Source of the DNA: Dehalococcoidia bacterium
GTDB lineage: Bacteria; Chloroflexota; Dehalococcoidia; DSTF01; JALHUB01
Direction of reading: 5' to 3'
Length of the DNA: 9,943 nt
NCBI GenBank assembly: GCA_022865685.1
Contig: JALHUB010000278.1
Coordinates: forward strand, 1 to 9,943
Made by a program: the position numbers and the translations under genes. The stretch's first letter is position 1. The number at the start of each line of letters is the position of its first letter. The notes beneath the pieces are model-generated. The model saw nothing but the letters and a program-made list of their open reading frames with translations. It ran no database searches and was not told the DNA's origin. Below are positions 1 to 7,260 of the stretch, piece by piece.

Positions 1-1386
1 ATCGCCCTTCTCGGTGCTTCCACCAGGGAGCGCGGCGGCGGCAACCAGTTCATCTGGTCGATACAGTCGATGGGCTACGAGGGCACCATCTACCCAATCA
101 ACCCGACGGCCGAGGAGATCCTCGGTCTCAAGTGCTATCCTTCGCTGGCCGCCGTGCCCGAGGTGCCGGACCTCGTCATCATTGCCGTCGGCGCCGGCAG
201 GGCCGAGCAAGCGCTGGAGGAGTGCATCGCCAAGGGAGCGCGCAACATCCACATGTTCACGGCGGGCTTCGCGGAGACCGGCGAAGAAGAGGGCGAGGCG
301 CTCGCTGAGAAGCTGCGCGAGATAGCGGCGAGGGGCAAGCTGCACATCGTCGGGCCGAACTGCATGGGGATATACTCGCCGCGGGGCAAGATATCACCGT
401 GGGGCCCGCTGCCCAGCGAGGTCGGCCCCATCGCCATGATCACGCAGAGCGGCGCCCTCGGCAGCGAGTTCGTGCGAATGGCCCCCGACTATGGGCTGCG
501 CATGAGCAAGGTGATCTCCTACGGCAACGGCTACGTCCTCGACTGCACCGACTACCTGGAGTACTTCGAAAACGACCCCGACACGAAGTACATCGCCATG
601 TACCTGGAGGGCGTCCGCGATGGCCGGAAGCTGCTGCGCATGGTGCAGCGCATCAACCCCAAGAAGCCCATCGTCATCCTCAAGGGCGGTTTGACGTCGG
701 CGGGCGCGAAGGCTGCAGCCTCGCACACAGGCTCCCTGGCCGGCCAGAACGCCATCTGGGACGCCTTCTTCGCCCAGTCCGGCGCCATCCGCGTCGATTC
801 GATAGAGGAGATGGTCGACGTTCTCCAGGCGCTCGTCCGCCTCCCGCCGTGCACGGGTCGCGGTGCCATGCTCATCGGCAGCGCCGGCGGCAACGGCGTT
901 ATCGCCACCGACATCTGCGCCCGCGAGGGCCTGGAGGTGCCGGACATGTCGGAGGAGGTCCAGAAGGAGTTGCGGACGTTCGTCGGCGTCGCCGGCACGA
1001 GCGTGCGCAACCCGATGGACGTCGGCATGCAGTTGCGCGGCCCCGACGATTTCTTCCGGGTGCTCGAGGTCGTCGTGAAGGACCCCAACATCGACATCAT
1101 CTTCATGATCGCGATGATCTTCTCCCGCAGGATGGGCTGGTGGGGCGGCGCGAGGAACATGCTGAAGACGCTGGTGAAATTCGCGAAGAAGCCGCGACGG
1201 CAGCCCTTCGTGATCGCGATCCGCTGCCCCACGGAGCAACTGGATACGGAGAAGGACCGTCTGTGGGTGACGACGCGATTCGTCAAGGCGGGCATTCCAG
1301 TCTTCAAGACCGTCGAACGCGCCGCTCGCGCCCTGTACAAGTACACAGGCTACTACCGTCGCATGGCGGACATCGAACGAGCCTGA
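1..1386 (+). CDS. NDP-forming acyl-CoA synthetase (acetate--CoA ligase, ADP-forming type), alpha subunit, 5'-truncated
   Basis: Enzymes of this family interconvert an acyl-CoA plus ADP and phosphate with the free acid, CoA and ATP in the cytoplasm. The frame is open from base 1 and 461 residues are visible. It begins inside the N-terminal CoA-binding Rossmann fold (IALLGAST near visible residue 1, then GTIYPINP), so only some 15-20 residues are probably missing; the ATG at 70 is internal. A succinyl-CoA-ligase-like middle follows (IVGPNCMGIYSP, ITQSGALGSE). The Ligase-CoA domain carries ASHTGSLAG; its His, visible residue 242, matches the phosphorylated histidine of the family. The protein stops after the alpha-type domains and has no ATP-grasp domain, so a separate beta subunit is expected, perhaps upstream of the window. 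It ends TGA at 1386, just before a hairpin. Family assignment is firm. The acyl substrate (acetate, propionate, branched or aryl acids) cannot be read from the sequence. Confidence 0.9.
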   Translation: MALLGASTRERGGGNQFIWSIQSMGYEGTIYPINPTAEEILGLKCYPSLAAVPEVPDLVIIAVGAGRAEQALEECIAKGARNIHMFTAGFAETGEEEGEALAEKLREIAARGKLHIVGPNCMGIYSPRGKISPWGPLPSEVGPIAMITQSGALGSEFVRMAPDYGLRMSKVISYGNGYVLDCTDYLEYFENDPDTKYIAMYLEGVRDGRKLLRMVQRINPKKPIVILKGGLTSAGAKAAASHTGSLAGQNAIWDAFFAQSGAIRVDSIEEMVDVLQALVRLPPCTGRGAMLIGSAGGNGVIATDICAREGLEVPDMSEEVQKELRTFVGVAGTSVRNPMDVGMQLRGPDDFFRVLEVVVKDPNIDIIFMIAMIFSRRMGWWGGARNMLKTLVKFAKKPRRQPFVIAIRCPTEQLDTEKDRLWVTTRFVKAGIPVFKTVERAARALYKYTGYYRRMADIERA

Positions 1387-1410
1387 GACCGGCAGTTGCC
1401 GGCAGATGAC

Positions 1411-1438
1411 AAGGGCGAGGCTCTTGAGCCTCGCCCTT
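1411..1438. terminator. Perfect 13-bp inverted repeat, probable terminator
   Basis: AAGGGCGAGGCTC (1411-1423) and its exact reverse complement (1426-1438) are separated only by TT, so in RNA the innermost pairs open to form the loop. It lies 25 nt after the stop of the NDP-forming synthetase. It also lies between that stop and the end of the minus-strand Thr/Pro-rich ORF, where a bidirectional terminator would be placed. The downstream T run on the plus strand is short (CCCTTTGG), so efficiency is uncertain. A smaller palindrome, CCGGCA-GT-TGCCGG, sits just before it at 1389-1402. Confidence 0.6.
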
Positions 1439-1466
1439 TGGTGCGTTCTGAACGGTGGAAATTGGG

Positions 1467-1658
1467 CTACATGTACGGCGTGGGCAGCCCTGTGCGCCCC
1501 GGCCGTGGCGTCTTGGTCGATGGCCTCGGCGTCGGCGAAGGGCCGAACGTAGGCGTCTTCGTCGGCGGCTTTGGTGTCAGTGTCTTCGTCGGTGTGGCCG
1601 TCGGTCCGGGCGCCGGAGTCTTCGTTGCCGTCGGTCGAGGGGTCGACGTCGGCCGCAT
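1467..1658 (-). CDS. Small Thr/Pro-rich ORF, possibly the remnant of a secreted protein
   Basis: This 63-residue frame is almost entirely low-complexity Thr, Pro, Lys and Arg, with phrases such as PTATKTPAPGPTATPTKT and ending GLPTPYM. Such Thr/Pro linkers are common in secreted and lipid-anchored proteins of Chloroflexota. The ATG at 1658 is the only standard start after the in-frame stop at 1699-1701. It has a GGAG sequence 7 nt upstream. No signal peptide or folded domain is present. An overlapping frame begins ATG at 1716 with MRMLLATPSVVNAALPERR, weakly like a broken signal peptide; a frameshift near 1650 would join it to the Thr/Pro stretch. Expression of this frame as it stands is doubtful, because the candidate acyl-CoA synthetase promoter lies beside it. 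It may be a decayed gene, a genuine small protein or chance low complexity. Confidence 0.35.
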   Translation of the reverse strand: MRPTSTPRPTATKTPAPGPTATPTKTLTPKPPTKTPTFGPSPTPRPSTKTPRPGRTGLPTPYM

Positions 1659-1681
1659 TCCGCCGCTCCGGCAAGGCGGCG

Positions 1682-1710
1682 TTGACCACTGATGGAGTCG
1701 CTAGTAGCAT
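1682..1710 (+). promoter_or_regulatory. Candidate sigma70-type promoter for the AMP-forming synthetase
   Basis: TTGACC (1682-1687, 5 of 6 to TTGACA) and TAGCAT (1705-1710, 4 of 6 to TATAAT) are 17 bp apart. Transcription would start near 1717, giving a leader of about 43 nt that contains the ribosome binding site. Found by eye in GC-rich DNA, so chance matches are possible. Confidence 0.4.
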
Positions 1711-1746
1711 TCTCATCACTACGCACGCCGATGCAATATCTCTCTC

Positions 1747-1751
1747 GGAGG
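1747..1751 (+). promoter_or_regulatory. Ribosome binding site deciding the 1760 start
   Basis: GGAGG lies 8 nt before the ATG at 1760. The frame is open further upstream to an ATG at 1571, but those extra 63 codons are Ser/Ala-rich with no family similarity and are antisense to the Thr/Pro stretch. The strong site supports 1760. Confidence 0.8.
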
Positions 1752-1759
1752 TAGAAGTC

Positions 1760-3682
1760 ATGGAAGTTATTAACCCCAAGGTGCGACGTTTCACCCGCTC
1801 GGCCATTGAGGACCCGGAGAAGTTCTGGGCGCGCGCTGCAGACCAGGTCCCCTGGTTCCGCAAGTGGGACAACGTCTTCGAGTGGACGCCGCCCACGTTC
1901 CGCTGGTTCGTCGGCGCGCAGACAAACCTCTGCTACAACTGCCTCGATTATCACGTCGAGCGCGGCCACGGCGGGCACGCGGCGCTCATCGCCGAGGACG
2001 AGCGCGGCGGCAGGCGCGTCTACACGTACGCCCAGCTCCTGTTCGAGGTGAAGCGGACAGCGGCGGCCCTTCGCGGCCTGGGCATCAAGCGAGGCGACCG
2101 AATCGCCATCTACATGCCCACGTGCCCCGAGGCAATAATGGTGATGCTGGCGGCCGTGCGCATCGGCGCCATTCACGTCGCCATCTTTGCCGGCTTCGGC
2201 GCCGCCGCTTTCGCCGACCGTGTCATCCGCACCGGCGCGCGCGCCATCTTCGCTGCTGACATCACCTACCGGAAGGGGAAGGACGTCCCCCTAAAGGAGA
2301 TTGTCGACGCCTGCCTGGAGGAGGGCGCGGACCAGGTCGTCGAGAAGGTCGTACTTCTCCGTCGCACCGACGCCGATATCCCGATGAAGCCCGGCCGCGA
2401 CATCTCCTGGGACGAGTTCCTGGCGCTTGGTGAAGGCCAGGACGACGGCCACGAGGTCATGGAGGCGAACGAGCCGGCGTACATCCTGCCCACGTCCGGG
2501 ACGACGGCAAAGCCGAAGCTGGCGGTGCACACGCACGGCGGCTACCAGGTGCACACGTGGAGCATGGCGAACTGGATGTTCGGCCTGAAGAAGAACGATG
2601 TCTGGTGGTCGACGTCGGACATCGGCTGGGTCGTGGGCCACGGCTACATCGTCCATGCGCCGCTGCTCTACGGCTGCGCGACGATAGCCTACGAGGGCGC
2701 GCCCGACCACCCGGGGCCGGAGACGTTCTATCGCATCATCGAGGAGAACAAGGTGAGCGGCATGTTCACGTCGCCGACGCTGGTGCGGCTGCTCATGCGC
2801 TATGGCGCCGACGTGGCGCACGGGTTCGACCTCAGCTCGCTGGAGCGCGTGTTCTGCGCCGGCGAGGTGCTGAACGCACCCGCCTGGGAATGGATGCAGA
2901 AAGAGGTCCTGCACGACGAGGTGCCGGTTATCGACCACATGTGGGCGACGGAAACCGGCGGGCCGATAGTCGGCAATCCCTACGGGCTGGGCCTCTTGCC
3001 GATAAAGCCCGGCTCCGGCGGCATCCCGCTGCCCGGCATCGAAGCGGCGATCATGACCGCGGAAGGCGAGCCCGTGCCGACCAACGAGAAGGGCCTATTT
3101 GTCATCAAGCGGCCTTTCCCGGGGCTGATATCGACCCTGTGGGGCGAGCCCGACCGCTACGGTGCCGACTACTGGGAGCGCATCGCCAACGCCAAGGTCT
3201 ACTCCACCGGCGACGCCGCGTCTATGGACGAAGACGGCTACGTCTGGTTCAGCGGCCGCGCCGACGAGGTGATAAAGATCGCGGCGCACCGCATCGGCAC
3301 CATCGAGGTGGAGACGGCGTTCCTGCACCACCCGGCCTGCGCAGAGGTCGGCGTCACCGGCCGGCCCGACGAGTTGCGCGGCGAGGTCGCATCGGCCTTC
3401 GTCGTGCTGAAGCAAGGGCACTTGCCTTCGGAGGAGTTGCGCAAGGAGCTATTGCAGACGGTGCGGAGGGAGCTGGGCGCTCTCGTGGTGGTCGGCGACA
3501 TCAACTTCGTGGAGATGCTGCCGAAGACGCGCAGTGGCAAGATAATGCGCCGCGTCCTCAAGGCCGTCGTGTCGGGTCGCGACCCCGGCGACGTGTCGAC
3601 GATCGAGGACGAGGGCTCGGTCGAAGAGGCGCGTGAGGCCTGGCGGCAGATGAGCGCGCTGGTCGCGGAGCAGACCCCTTAG
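1760..3682 (+). CDS. AMP-forming short-chain acyl-CoA synthetase (Acs/PrpE-like)
   Basis: This 640-residue cytoplasmic enzyme should activate a short carboxylic acid with ATP to an acyl-adenylate and then an acyl-CoA. The length fits acetyl/propionyl-CoA synthetases. In order it shows an ACAS_N-like N-terminus, the phosphate loop TSGTTAKPK (245-253), a WWSTSDIGWVVGHGYIVHAP stretch, WATETGG (395-401), STGD with Asp485, the hinge GRADEV (499-504) and the C-terminal PKTRSGKIMRR with catalytic Lys594, the usual site of regulatory acetylation. Trp395 aligns with the Trp of acetyl-CoA synthetases (DTWWQTETGG). Departures from the family are Ala250 in the phosphate loop where Gly is usual, and Ala508-Ala509 before His510-Arg511 where Acs has Ser-Gly. 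Acid specificity is therefore uncertain. It has its own strong ribosome binding site and lies upstream of icmF on the same strand, suggesting it supplies acyl-CoA to that pathway (inference). Confidence 0.9.
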   Translation: MEVINPKVRRFTRSAIEDPEKFWARAADQVPWFRKWDNVFEWTPPTFRWFVGAQTNLCYNCLDYHVERGHGGHAALIAEDERGGRRVYTYAQLLFEVKRTAAALRGLGIKRGDRIAIYMPTCPEAIMVMLAAVRIGAIHVAIFAGFGAAAFADRVIRTGARAIFAADITYRKGKDVPLKEIVDACLEEGADQVVEKVVLLRRTDADIPMKPGRDISWDEFLALGEGQDDGHEVMEANEPAYILPTSGTTAKPKLAVHTHGGYQVHTWSMANWMFGLKKNDVWWSTSDIGWVVGHGYIVHAPLLYGCATIAYEGAPDHPGPETFYRIIEENKVSGMFTSPTLVRLLMRYGADVAHGFDLSSLERVFCAGEVLNAPAWEWMQKEVLHDEVPVIDHMWATETGGPIVGNPYGLGLLPIKPGSGGIPLPGIEAAIMTAEGEPVPTNEKGLFVIKRPFPGLISTLWGEPDRYGADYWERIANAKVYSTGDAASMDEDGYVWFSGRADEVIKIAAHRIGTIEVETAFLHHPACAEVGVTGRPDELRGEVASAFVVLKQGHLPSEELRKELLQTVRRELGALVVVGDINFVEMLPKTRSGKIMRRVLKAVVSGRDPGDVSTIEDEGSVEEAREAWRQMSALVAEQTP

Positions 3683-3736
3683 GCAGCAGCCTTGCTGCAC
3701 CCGCTCCGCGGCTCAACGTGTTGTGGCGTCCCGCCG

Positions 3737-3765
3737 TTCAAAAAGGCTGCTATGTCGGGTATCCT
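3737..3765 (+). promoter_or_regulatory. Weak candidate promoter for icmF
   Basis: TTCAAA (3737-3742) and TATCCT (3760-3765), each 4 of 6 to the sigma70 consensus, are 17 bp apart within the 188-bp gap before icmF. A small 6-bp hairpin with loop GCCT (3683-3698) directly follows the upstream stop but lacks a T run, so read-through from the synthetase gene is also possible. A short inverted repeat CCTTC...GAAGG (3763-3782) lies in the presumed leader. Confidence 0.25.
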
Positions 3766-3857
3766 TCTTTCTAGCAGGAAGGTCTCGTAGCATTCTTCTA
3801 GACACTCCTTGCCCGTTCGCAAGATCGCGGAGACTGCCACAGCCTCCAGAGGGGACC

Positions 3858-3864
3858 AAAGGAG
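3858..3864 (+). promoter_or_regulatory. Ribosome binding site of icmF
   Basis: AAAGGAG sits 6 nt before the ATG at 3871, an excellent match that fixes the start of the mutase gene. Confidence 0.8.
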
Positions 3865-3870
3865 AAAGAG

Positions 3871-6800
3871 ATGACTACGGCGAGATCGTCACCCTGGCCT
3901 ACCTACCGCCCCAGGCACAGAATCCGTCTGGTCACGGCGGGATCGTTGTTCGACGGCCACGACGCGGCGATCAACATAGTGCGGCGTTTGCTCCAGGCCG
4001 GCGGCGCGGAGGTCATTCATCTCGCGCATAACCGGTCGGTGGCCGAGATCGTCAAGGCCGCTGCCGAAGAGCACGTCAACGGCGTTTGTGTCAGCTCTTA
4101 TCAAGGCGGCCACAACGAGTTCTTCCGCTTTCTTGTCGATGGACTGAGGGAGGCCGGCGCGTCGCACATCAAGGTGTTCGGCGGCGGCGGCGGCACGATC
4201 CTGCCCTCAGAAATCGAAGCCCTCGAAGCTTACGGAGTGTGCCGCATCTACAGCCCAGCAGACGGACAGAAGTTCGGCTTCTCTGGCATCATCAACGACG
4301 TGCTCGAGAAGTCTGACTTCGACATTCTGGATACGCTGAACCCCGGACGCCTTGATGCCGCAGCCCTGCTCACGCTCGCCGAGCACCGCGACAGCTTGCC
4401 TGCGCTTCTGCGGGAGGCGTTCGAGGGGCGTCTCAGCGAGGCACGCGAGAGGGGCGACAAGCCGCTCGTCGTCGGTGTTACGGGCACCGGTGGGGCCGGC
4501 AAGTCCTCCCTCATCGACGAGCTCGTCTGCCGCATCCGTCGTCAATTCCCAGAGAAGAAGATCGGCATCCTCTGCGTAGACCCATCGAAAAAGAAGACGG
4601 GAGGCTCTCTTCTCGCCGACCGCATCCGCATGAACTCGCTCGACGAGAACGTCTTTCTGCGGTCGATGGCGATGCGGGAGTCGCGAGCGGAGCTCCCGCG
4701 GGCGATCGGCCCGGCGCTCGACGTGATGAAGGGCTGCGACTTCGACCTACTGGTCCTGGAGACGGCCGGGATCGGCCAGGCTGATTCGGCGATGGTCTCC
4801 TTCTGCGACGTCAACATCTACGTGATGACGGCTGAATACGGCTCGCTCACCCAGCTCGAGAAGATAGAGATGTTGGACCACGCCGATTTCGTGGTCGTCA
4901 ACAAGTTCGAGCGACGCGGCTCGGAAGATACCCTGCGTCACGTGGTCAGGCAGGTGAAGCGCAACAGGCGGCTGGACCCCGCCCTCGACGATAAGGAGGT
5001 AATGGCTTTCGGCACCATCGCCTCGCGCTTCAACGATGGCGGCGTGACGGCGCTCTTCGAGAACGTGGTCGCTCGAATCGGGGAGATGGACACGGCCCGC
5101 TATTGGGACCTGGACCACGCGCCGACCAGCGAACGGCACTCGCGCACGACTGAATCGACGCTGCCTCCCGACCGCCAGCTCTATCTGAGCGAGATCGCCC
5201 GCTGTGTTGAGAACTACTGCGAAGAGGGGCGAAGGGCGGTCGAAACCGTCACCGACCTCTTCGGCATCAATCGCGCCCTCAAAGCCCTGGGAGCGCGCGC
5301 GCCGGACACCCCGCACGAGCCGCTGCCTGTTAAAGAGCGCGATTCCGGGGCGGTGAGAGAGTTGAAAGCGGCCTATCGGCAGGCCTTCGAGCGTCTCCAC
5401 GTCTATAACAGGGAGACCTTCCTTTCCATGGTCGCGCATCTCGATGCCTTCCGCGGCAAGGTGTACACGTACAGGGTGAGGAACCGGGATGTGCGGCAGC
5501 CCCTGACGACCGAGTCGCTCGCAGGGCTCGAAATCCCCAGGCTGGCCCTGCCGGCCGCCGAGGATTGGCCCTCGCTCTTCCGGTTCGTCTATTTCGAGAA
5601 CCTGCCGGGCTTCTTCCCCTATGCCGGCGGCGTCTTCCCTCTCCGGCGCCCGGAGGAGGACCCGACGCGCATGTTCGCGGGGGAAGGGCCGCCGGCACGG
5701 ACGAACGCCCGCTTCCACTACGTCTCGAAAGAGCAGCCGGCGAAGCGCCTCTCTACCGCATTCGATTCGCTGACTCTCTACGGCGAAATTCCGACGCGGC
5801 GTCCCGACATCTACGGCAAGATCGGGGAGGGCGGCGTCTCGGTCTGCACCGTGGAGGACATGGAACTGCTCTATGCCGGCTTCGACCTCTGCGATCCGGC
5901 GACCAGCGTGAGCATGACGATCAACGGGCCGGCGCCCGCTATTCTCGCCTTCTTTATGAACACGGCAACCCGCCAGGCCTGCCGCCGCTACCTTCGAGAG
6001 CAGGGACGCCTCGACATCACCGAGGACGAGATCTGCCGGCCGGAGGCGGACGGCAGGACGTGGGAGGATACGCGGGCGTTGCTCAGTGACAGGGAATACG
6101 CGGCGTGCAAGGCGAAGGCGCTGCGAAACGTCCGTGGAACGGTGCAGGCCGACATCCTCAAAGAGGAGCAGGCCCAGAACACGTGCGTCTTCTCGCTGCC
6201 GTTCGCCCTGCGCATGATGGGGGACGTGCAAGAGTACTTCGTTAAGCACAAGGTAGGCAACTTCTATTCGGTGAGCATCTCCGGCTATCACATTGCCGAA
6301 GCAGGAGCGAACCCGATCACGCAGCTGGCCTTCACCCTCGCGAACGGCTTCACCTATGTTGAGGCTTACCTCGCCCGTGGGATCAAGATCGATGACTTTG
6401 CTCCTAACCTGAGCTTCTTCTTCAGCACCGGCCTCGATCCGGAGTACACGGTAATCGGCCGCGTGGCCCGGCGAATCTGGGCGGTGGCGATGCGCGGGCT
6501 ATACGGAGGCGACGAGCGCTCGCAGAAACTGAAGTACCACATCCAGACGTCGGGGCGCTCGCTGCACGCACAGGAGATCGACTTCAACGACATCCGTACG
6601 ACGCTGCAAGCCCTGATGGCCTACCACGACACCTGCAACTCGCTCCACACCAACGCCTACAACGAGGCGATCACCACGCCGACGGAGGAATCGGTGCGTC
6701 GCGCCCTTGCAATCCAGCTCATCATCGCCAGGGAGTTCGGCCAAGGGAAGAGCGAGAACATCCTCCAGGGCTCGCACTTCATCGAGTGGCTGACCGACCG

Positions 6801-7242
6801 GGTGGAGGGAGCCGTCCTCGAGGAGTTTCACCGCCTCTCAGACCGGGGCGGCGTGCTCGGCGCGATCGAGACGCAGTACCAGCGTTCGCGCATCCAGGAG
6901 GAGTCGCTGCTCTACGAGGCGAGGAAGAACTCCGGCGAGCTGCCGATCATGGGGGTGAACACCTTCCTGAATCCGAGAGGCGAGGGCGTGATGGCCTCAG
7001 ACCAGCCGATAGAGCTGGCACGCTGCACAGCCGAAGAGAAGGAGTCGCGCCTCCGCGACCTGGAGGCTTTCCATCGCCGCCACGCCGAGGAAGCCCCTGC
7101 CGCCATCGCCGCAATCCAGGAGTGCGCAATCGAAGGGGGGAACCTCTTCGAGACGCTGATGGAGGCGGCGCCGCACCTCAGCCTGGGACAGATAACGGAA
7201 GCGCTCTATGCCGTTGGGGGCAGATACAGGCGCTCTCTCTAG
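3871..7242 (+). CDS. icmF: Fused isobutyryl-CoA mutase with G-protein chaperone domain
   Basis: This 1123-residue cytoplasmic enzyme interconverts isobutyryl-CoA and n-butyryl-CoA by adenosylcobalamin radical chemistry; some relatives also act on isovaleryl- or pivalyl-CoA. Domains in order: a B12-binding domain with DGHDAA (28-33, His30 the cobalt ligand), SSYQGGH (75-81) and GGGGGTI (104-110); a MeaB-like GTPase with P-loop GTGGAGKS (205-212), VDPSKKKTGG (236-245), ETAGIGQ (297-303) and NKFE (344-347); a helical linker; and the TIM-barrel mutase from about residue 560, ending in the typical GGRYRRSL. In RMFAGEG, Phe602 replaces the specificity Tyr of methylmalonyl-CoA mutase. In QADILKEEQAQ, Gln769 replaces its Arg. 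Both are the IcmF residues. Tyr806-His807 (SISGYHIAEAG) are the active-site pair. The G4 motif has Glu where NKxD is canonical. The gene appears intact. The family is near certain; the natural substrate is inferred. Confidence 0.95.
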   Translation: MTTARSSPWPTYRPRHRIRLVTAGSLFDGHDAAINIVRRLLQAGGAEVIHLAHNRSVAEIVKAAAEEHVNGVCVSSYQGGHNEFFRFLVDGLREAGASHIKVFGGGGGTILPSEIEALEAYGVCRIYSPADGQKFGFSGIINDVLEKSDFDILDTLNPGRLDAAALLTLAEHRDSLPALLREAFEGRLSEARERGDKPLVVGVTGTGGAGKSSLIDELVCRIRRQFPEKKIGILCVDPSKKKTGGSLLADRIRMNSLDENVFLRSMAMRESRAELPRAIGPALDVMKGCDFDLLVLETAGIGQADSAMVSFCDVNIYVMTAEYGSLTQLEKIEMLDHADFVVVNKFERRGSEDTLRHVVRQVKRNRRLDPALDDKEVMAFGTIASRFNDGGVTALFENVVARIGEMDTARYWDLDHAPTSERHSRTTESTLPPDRQLYLSEIARCVENYCEEGRRAVETVTDLFGINRALKALGARAPDTPHEPLPVKERDSGAVRELKAAYRQAFERLHVYNRETFLSMVAHLDAFRGKVYTYRVRNRDVRQPLTTESLAGLEIPRLALPAAEDWPSLFRFVYFENLPGFFPYAGGVFPLRRPEEDPTRMFAGEGPPARTNARFHYVSKEQPAKRLSTAFDSLTLYGEIPTRRPDIYGKIGEGGVSVCTVEDMELLYAGFDLCDPATSVSMTINGPAPAILAFFMNTATRQACRRYLREQGRLDITEDEICRPEADGRTWEDTRALLSDREYAACKAKALRNVRGTVQADILKEEQAQNTCVFSLPFALRMMGDVQEYFVKHKVGNFYSVSISGYHIAEAGANPITQLAFTLANGFTYVEAYLARGIKIDDFAPNLSFFFSTGLDPEYTVIGRVARRIWAVAMRGLYGGDERSQKLKYHIQTSGRSLHAQEIDFNDIRTTLQALMAYHDTCNSLHTNAYNEAITTPTEESVRRALAIQLIIAREFGQGKSENILQGSHFIEWLTDRVEGAVLEEFHRLSDRGGVLGAIETQYQRSRIQEESLLYEARKNSGELPIMGVNTFLNPRGEGVMASDQPIELARCTAEEKESRLRDLEAFHRRHAEEAPAAIAAIQECAIEGGNLFETLMEAAPHLSLGQITEALYAVGGRYRRSL

Positions 7243-7260
7243 TCGCCGGCCTGCAGCGCG

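Larger units (their letters stand above)
1387..1759. other. Intergenic gap between the two acyl-CoA synthetases
   Basis: This 373-bp gap holds a small palindrome (1389-1402), the 13-bp hairpin (1411-1438), the minus-strand Thr/Pro-rich frame (1467-1658), a candidate promoter (1682-1710) and the ribosome binding site at 1747. Read on the plus strand, the Thr/Pro stretch gives a Gly/Val-rich frame that is not a credible protein. I see no RNA gene here. Confidence 0.7.

Noticed and set aside
1396..1692. Plus-strand Gly/Val-rich frame between the synthetases
   Set aside because: The repeated GVFVGG-like phrases are the complement of the Thr/Pro codons on the other strand. The frame also runs through the hairpin.
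1571..1759. 63-codon upstream extension of the AMP-forming synthetase
   Set aside because: It has no similarity to the family N-terminus and no ribosome binding site at 1571, while GGAGG precedes the ATG at 1760.
394..1896. Long minus-strand open frame (500 codons) across the NDP-forming synthetase, the gap and the start of the AMP-forming synthetase
   Set aside because: It is antisense to two clear enzymes, its His/Ala/Asp/Arg-rich translation resembles no family, and long antisense frames are expected in GC-rich DNA.
3827..3838. B12-box-like GCGGAGACTGCC in the icmF leader, suggesting a cobalamin riboswitch
   Set aside because: It misses a base relative to the GGAGACCTGCC-type box, and I cannot find the other conserved riboswitch segments in the 188-bp leader. 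A covariance-model search for the cobalamin riboswitch would settle it.
3723..4031. Plus-strand frame overlapping the start of icmF
   Set aside because: It is out of frame with the conserved B12-binding domain, is Arg/Ser-rich and has no ribosome binding site.
4747..6291. Long minus-strand open frame (514 codons) opposite icmF
   Set aside because: It is the antisense shadow of highly conserved IcmF coding sequence. Its Arg/His/Glu-rich translation shows no motifs.
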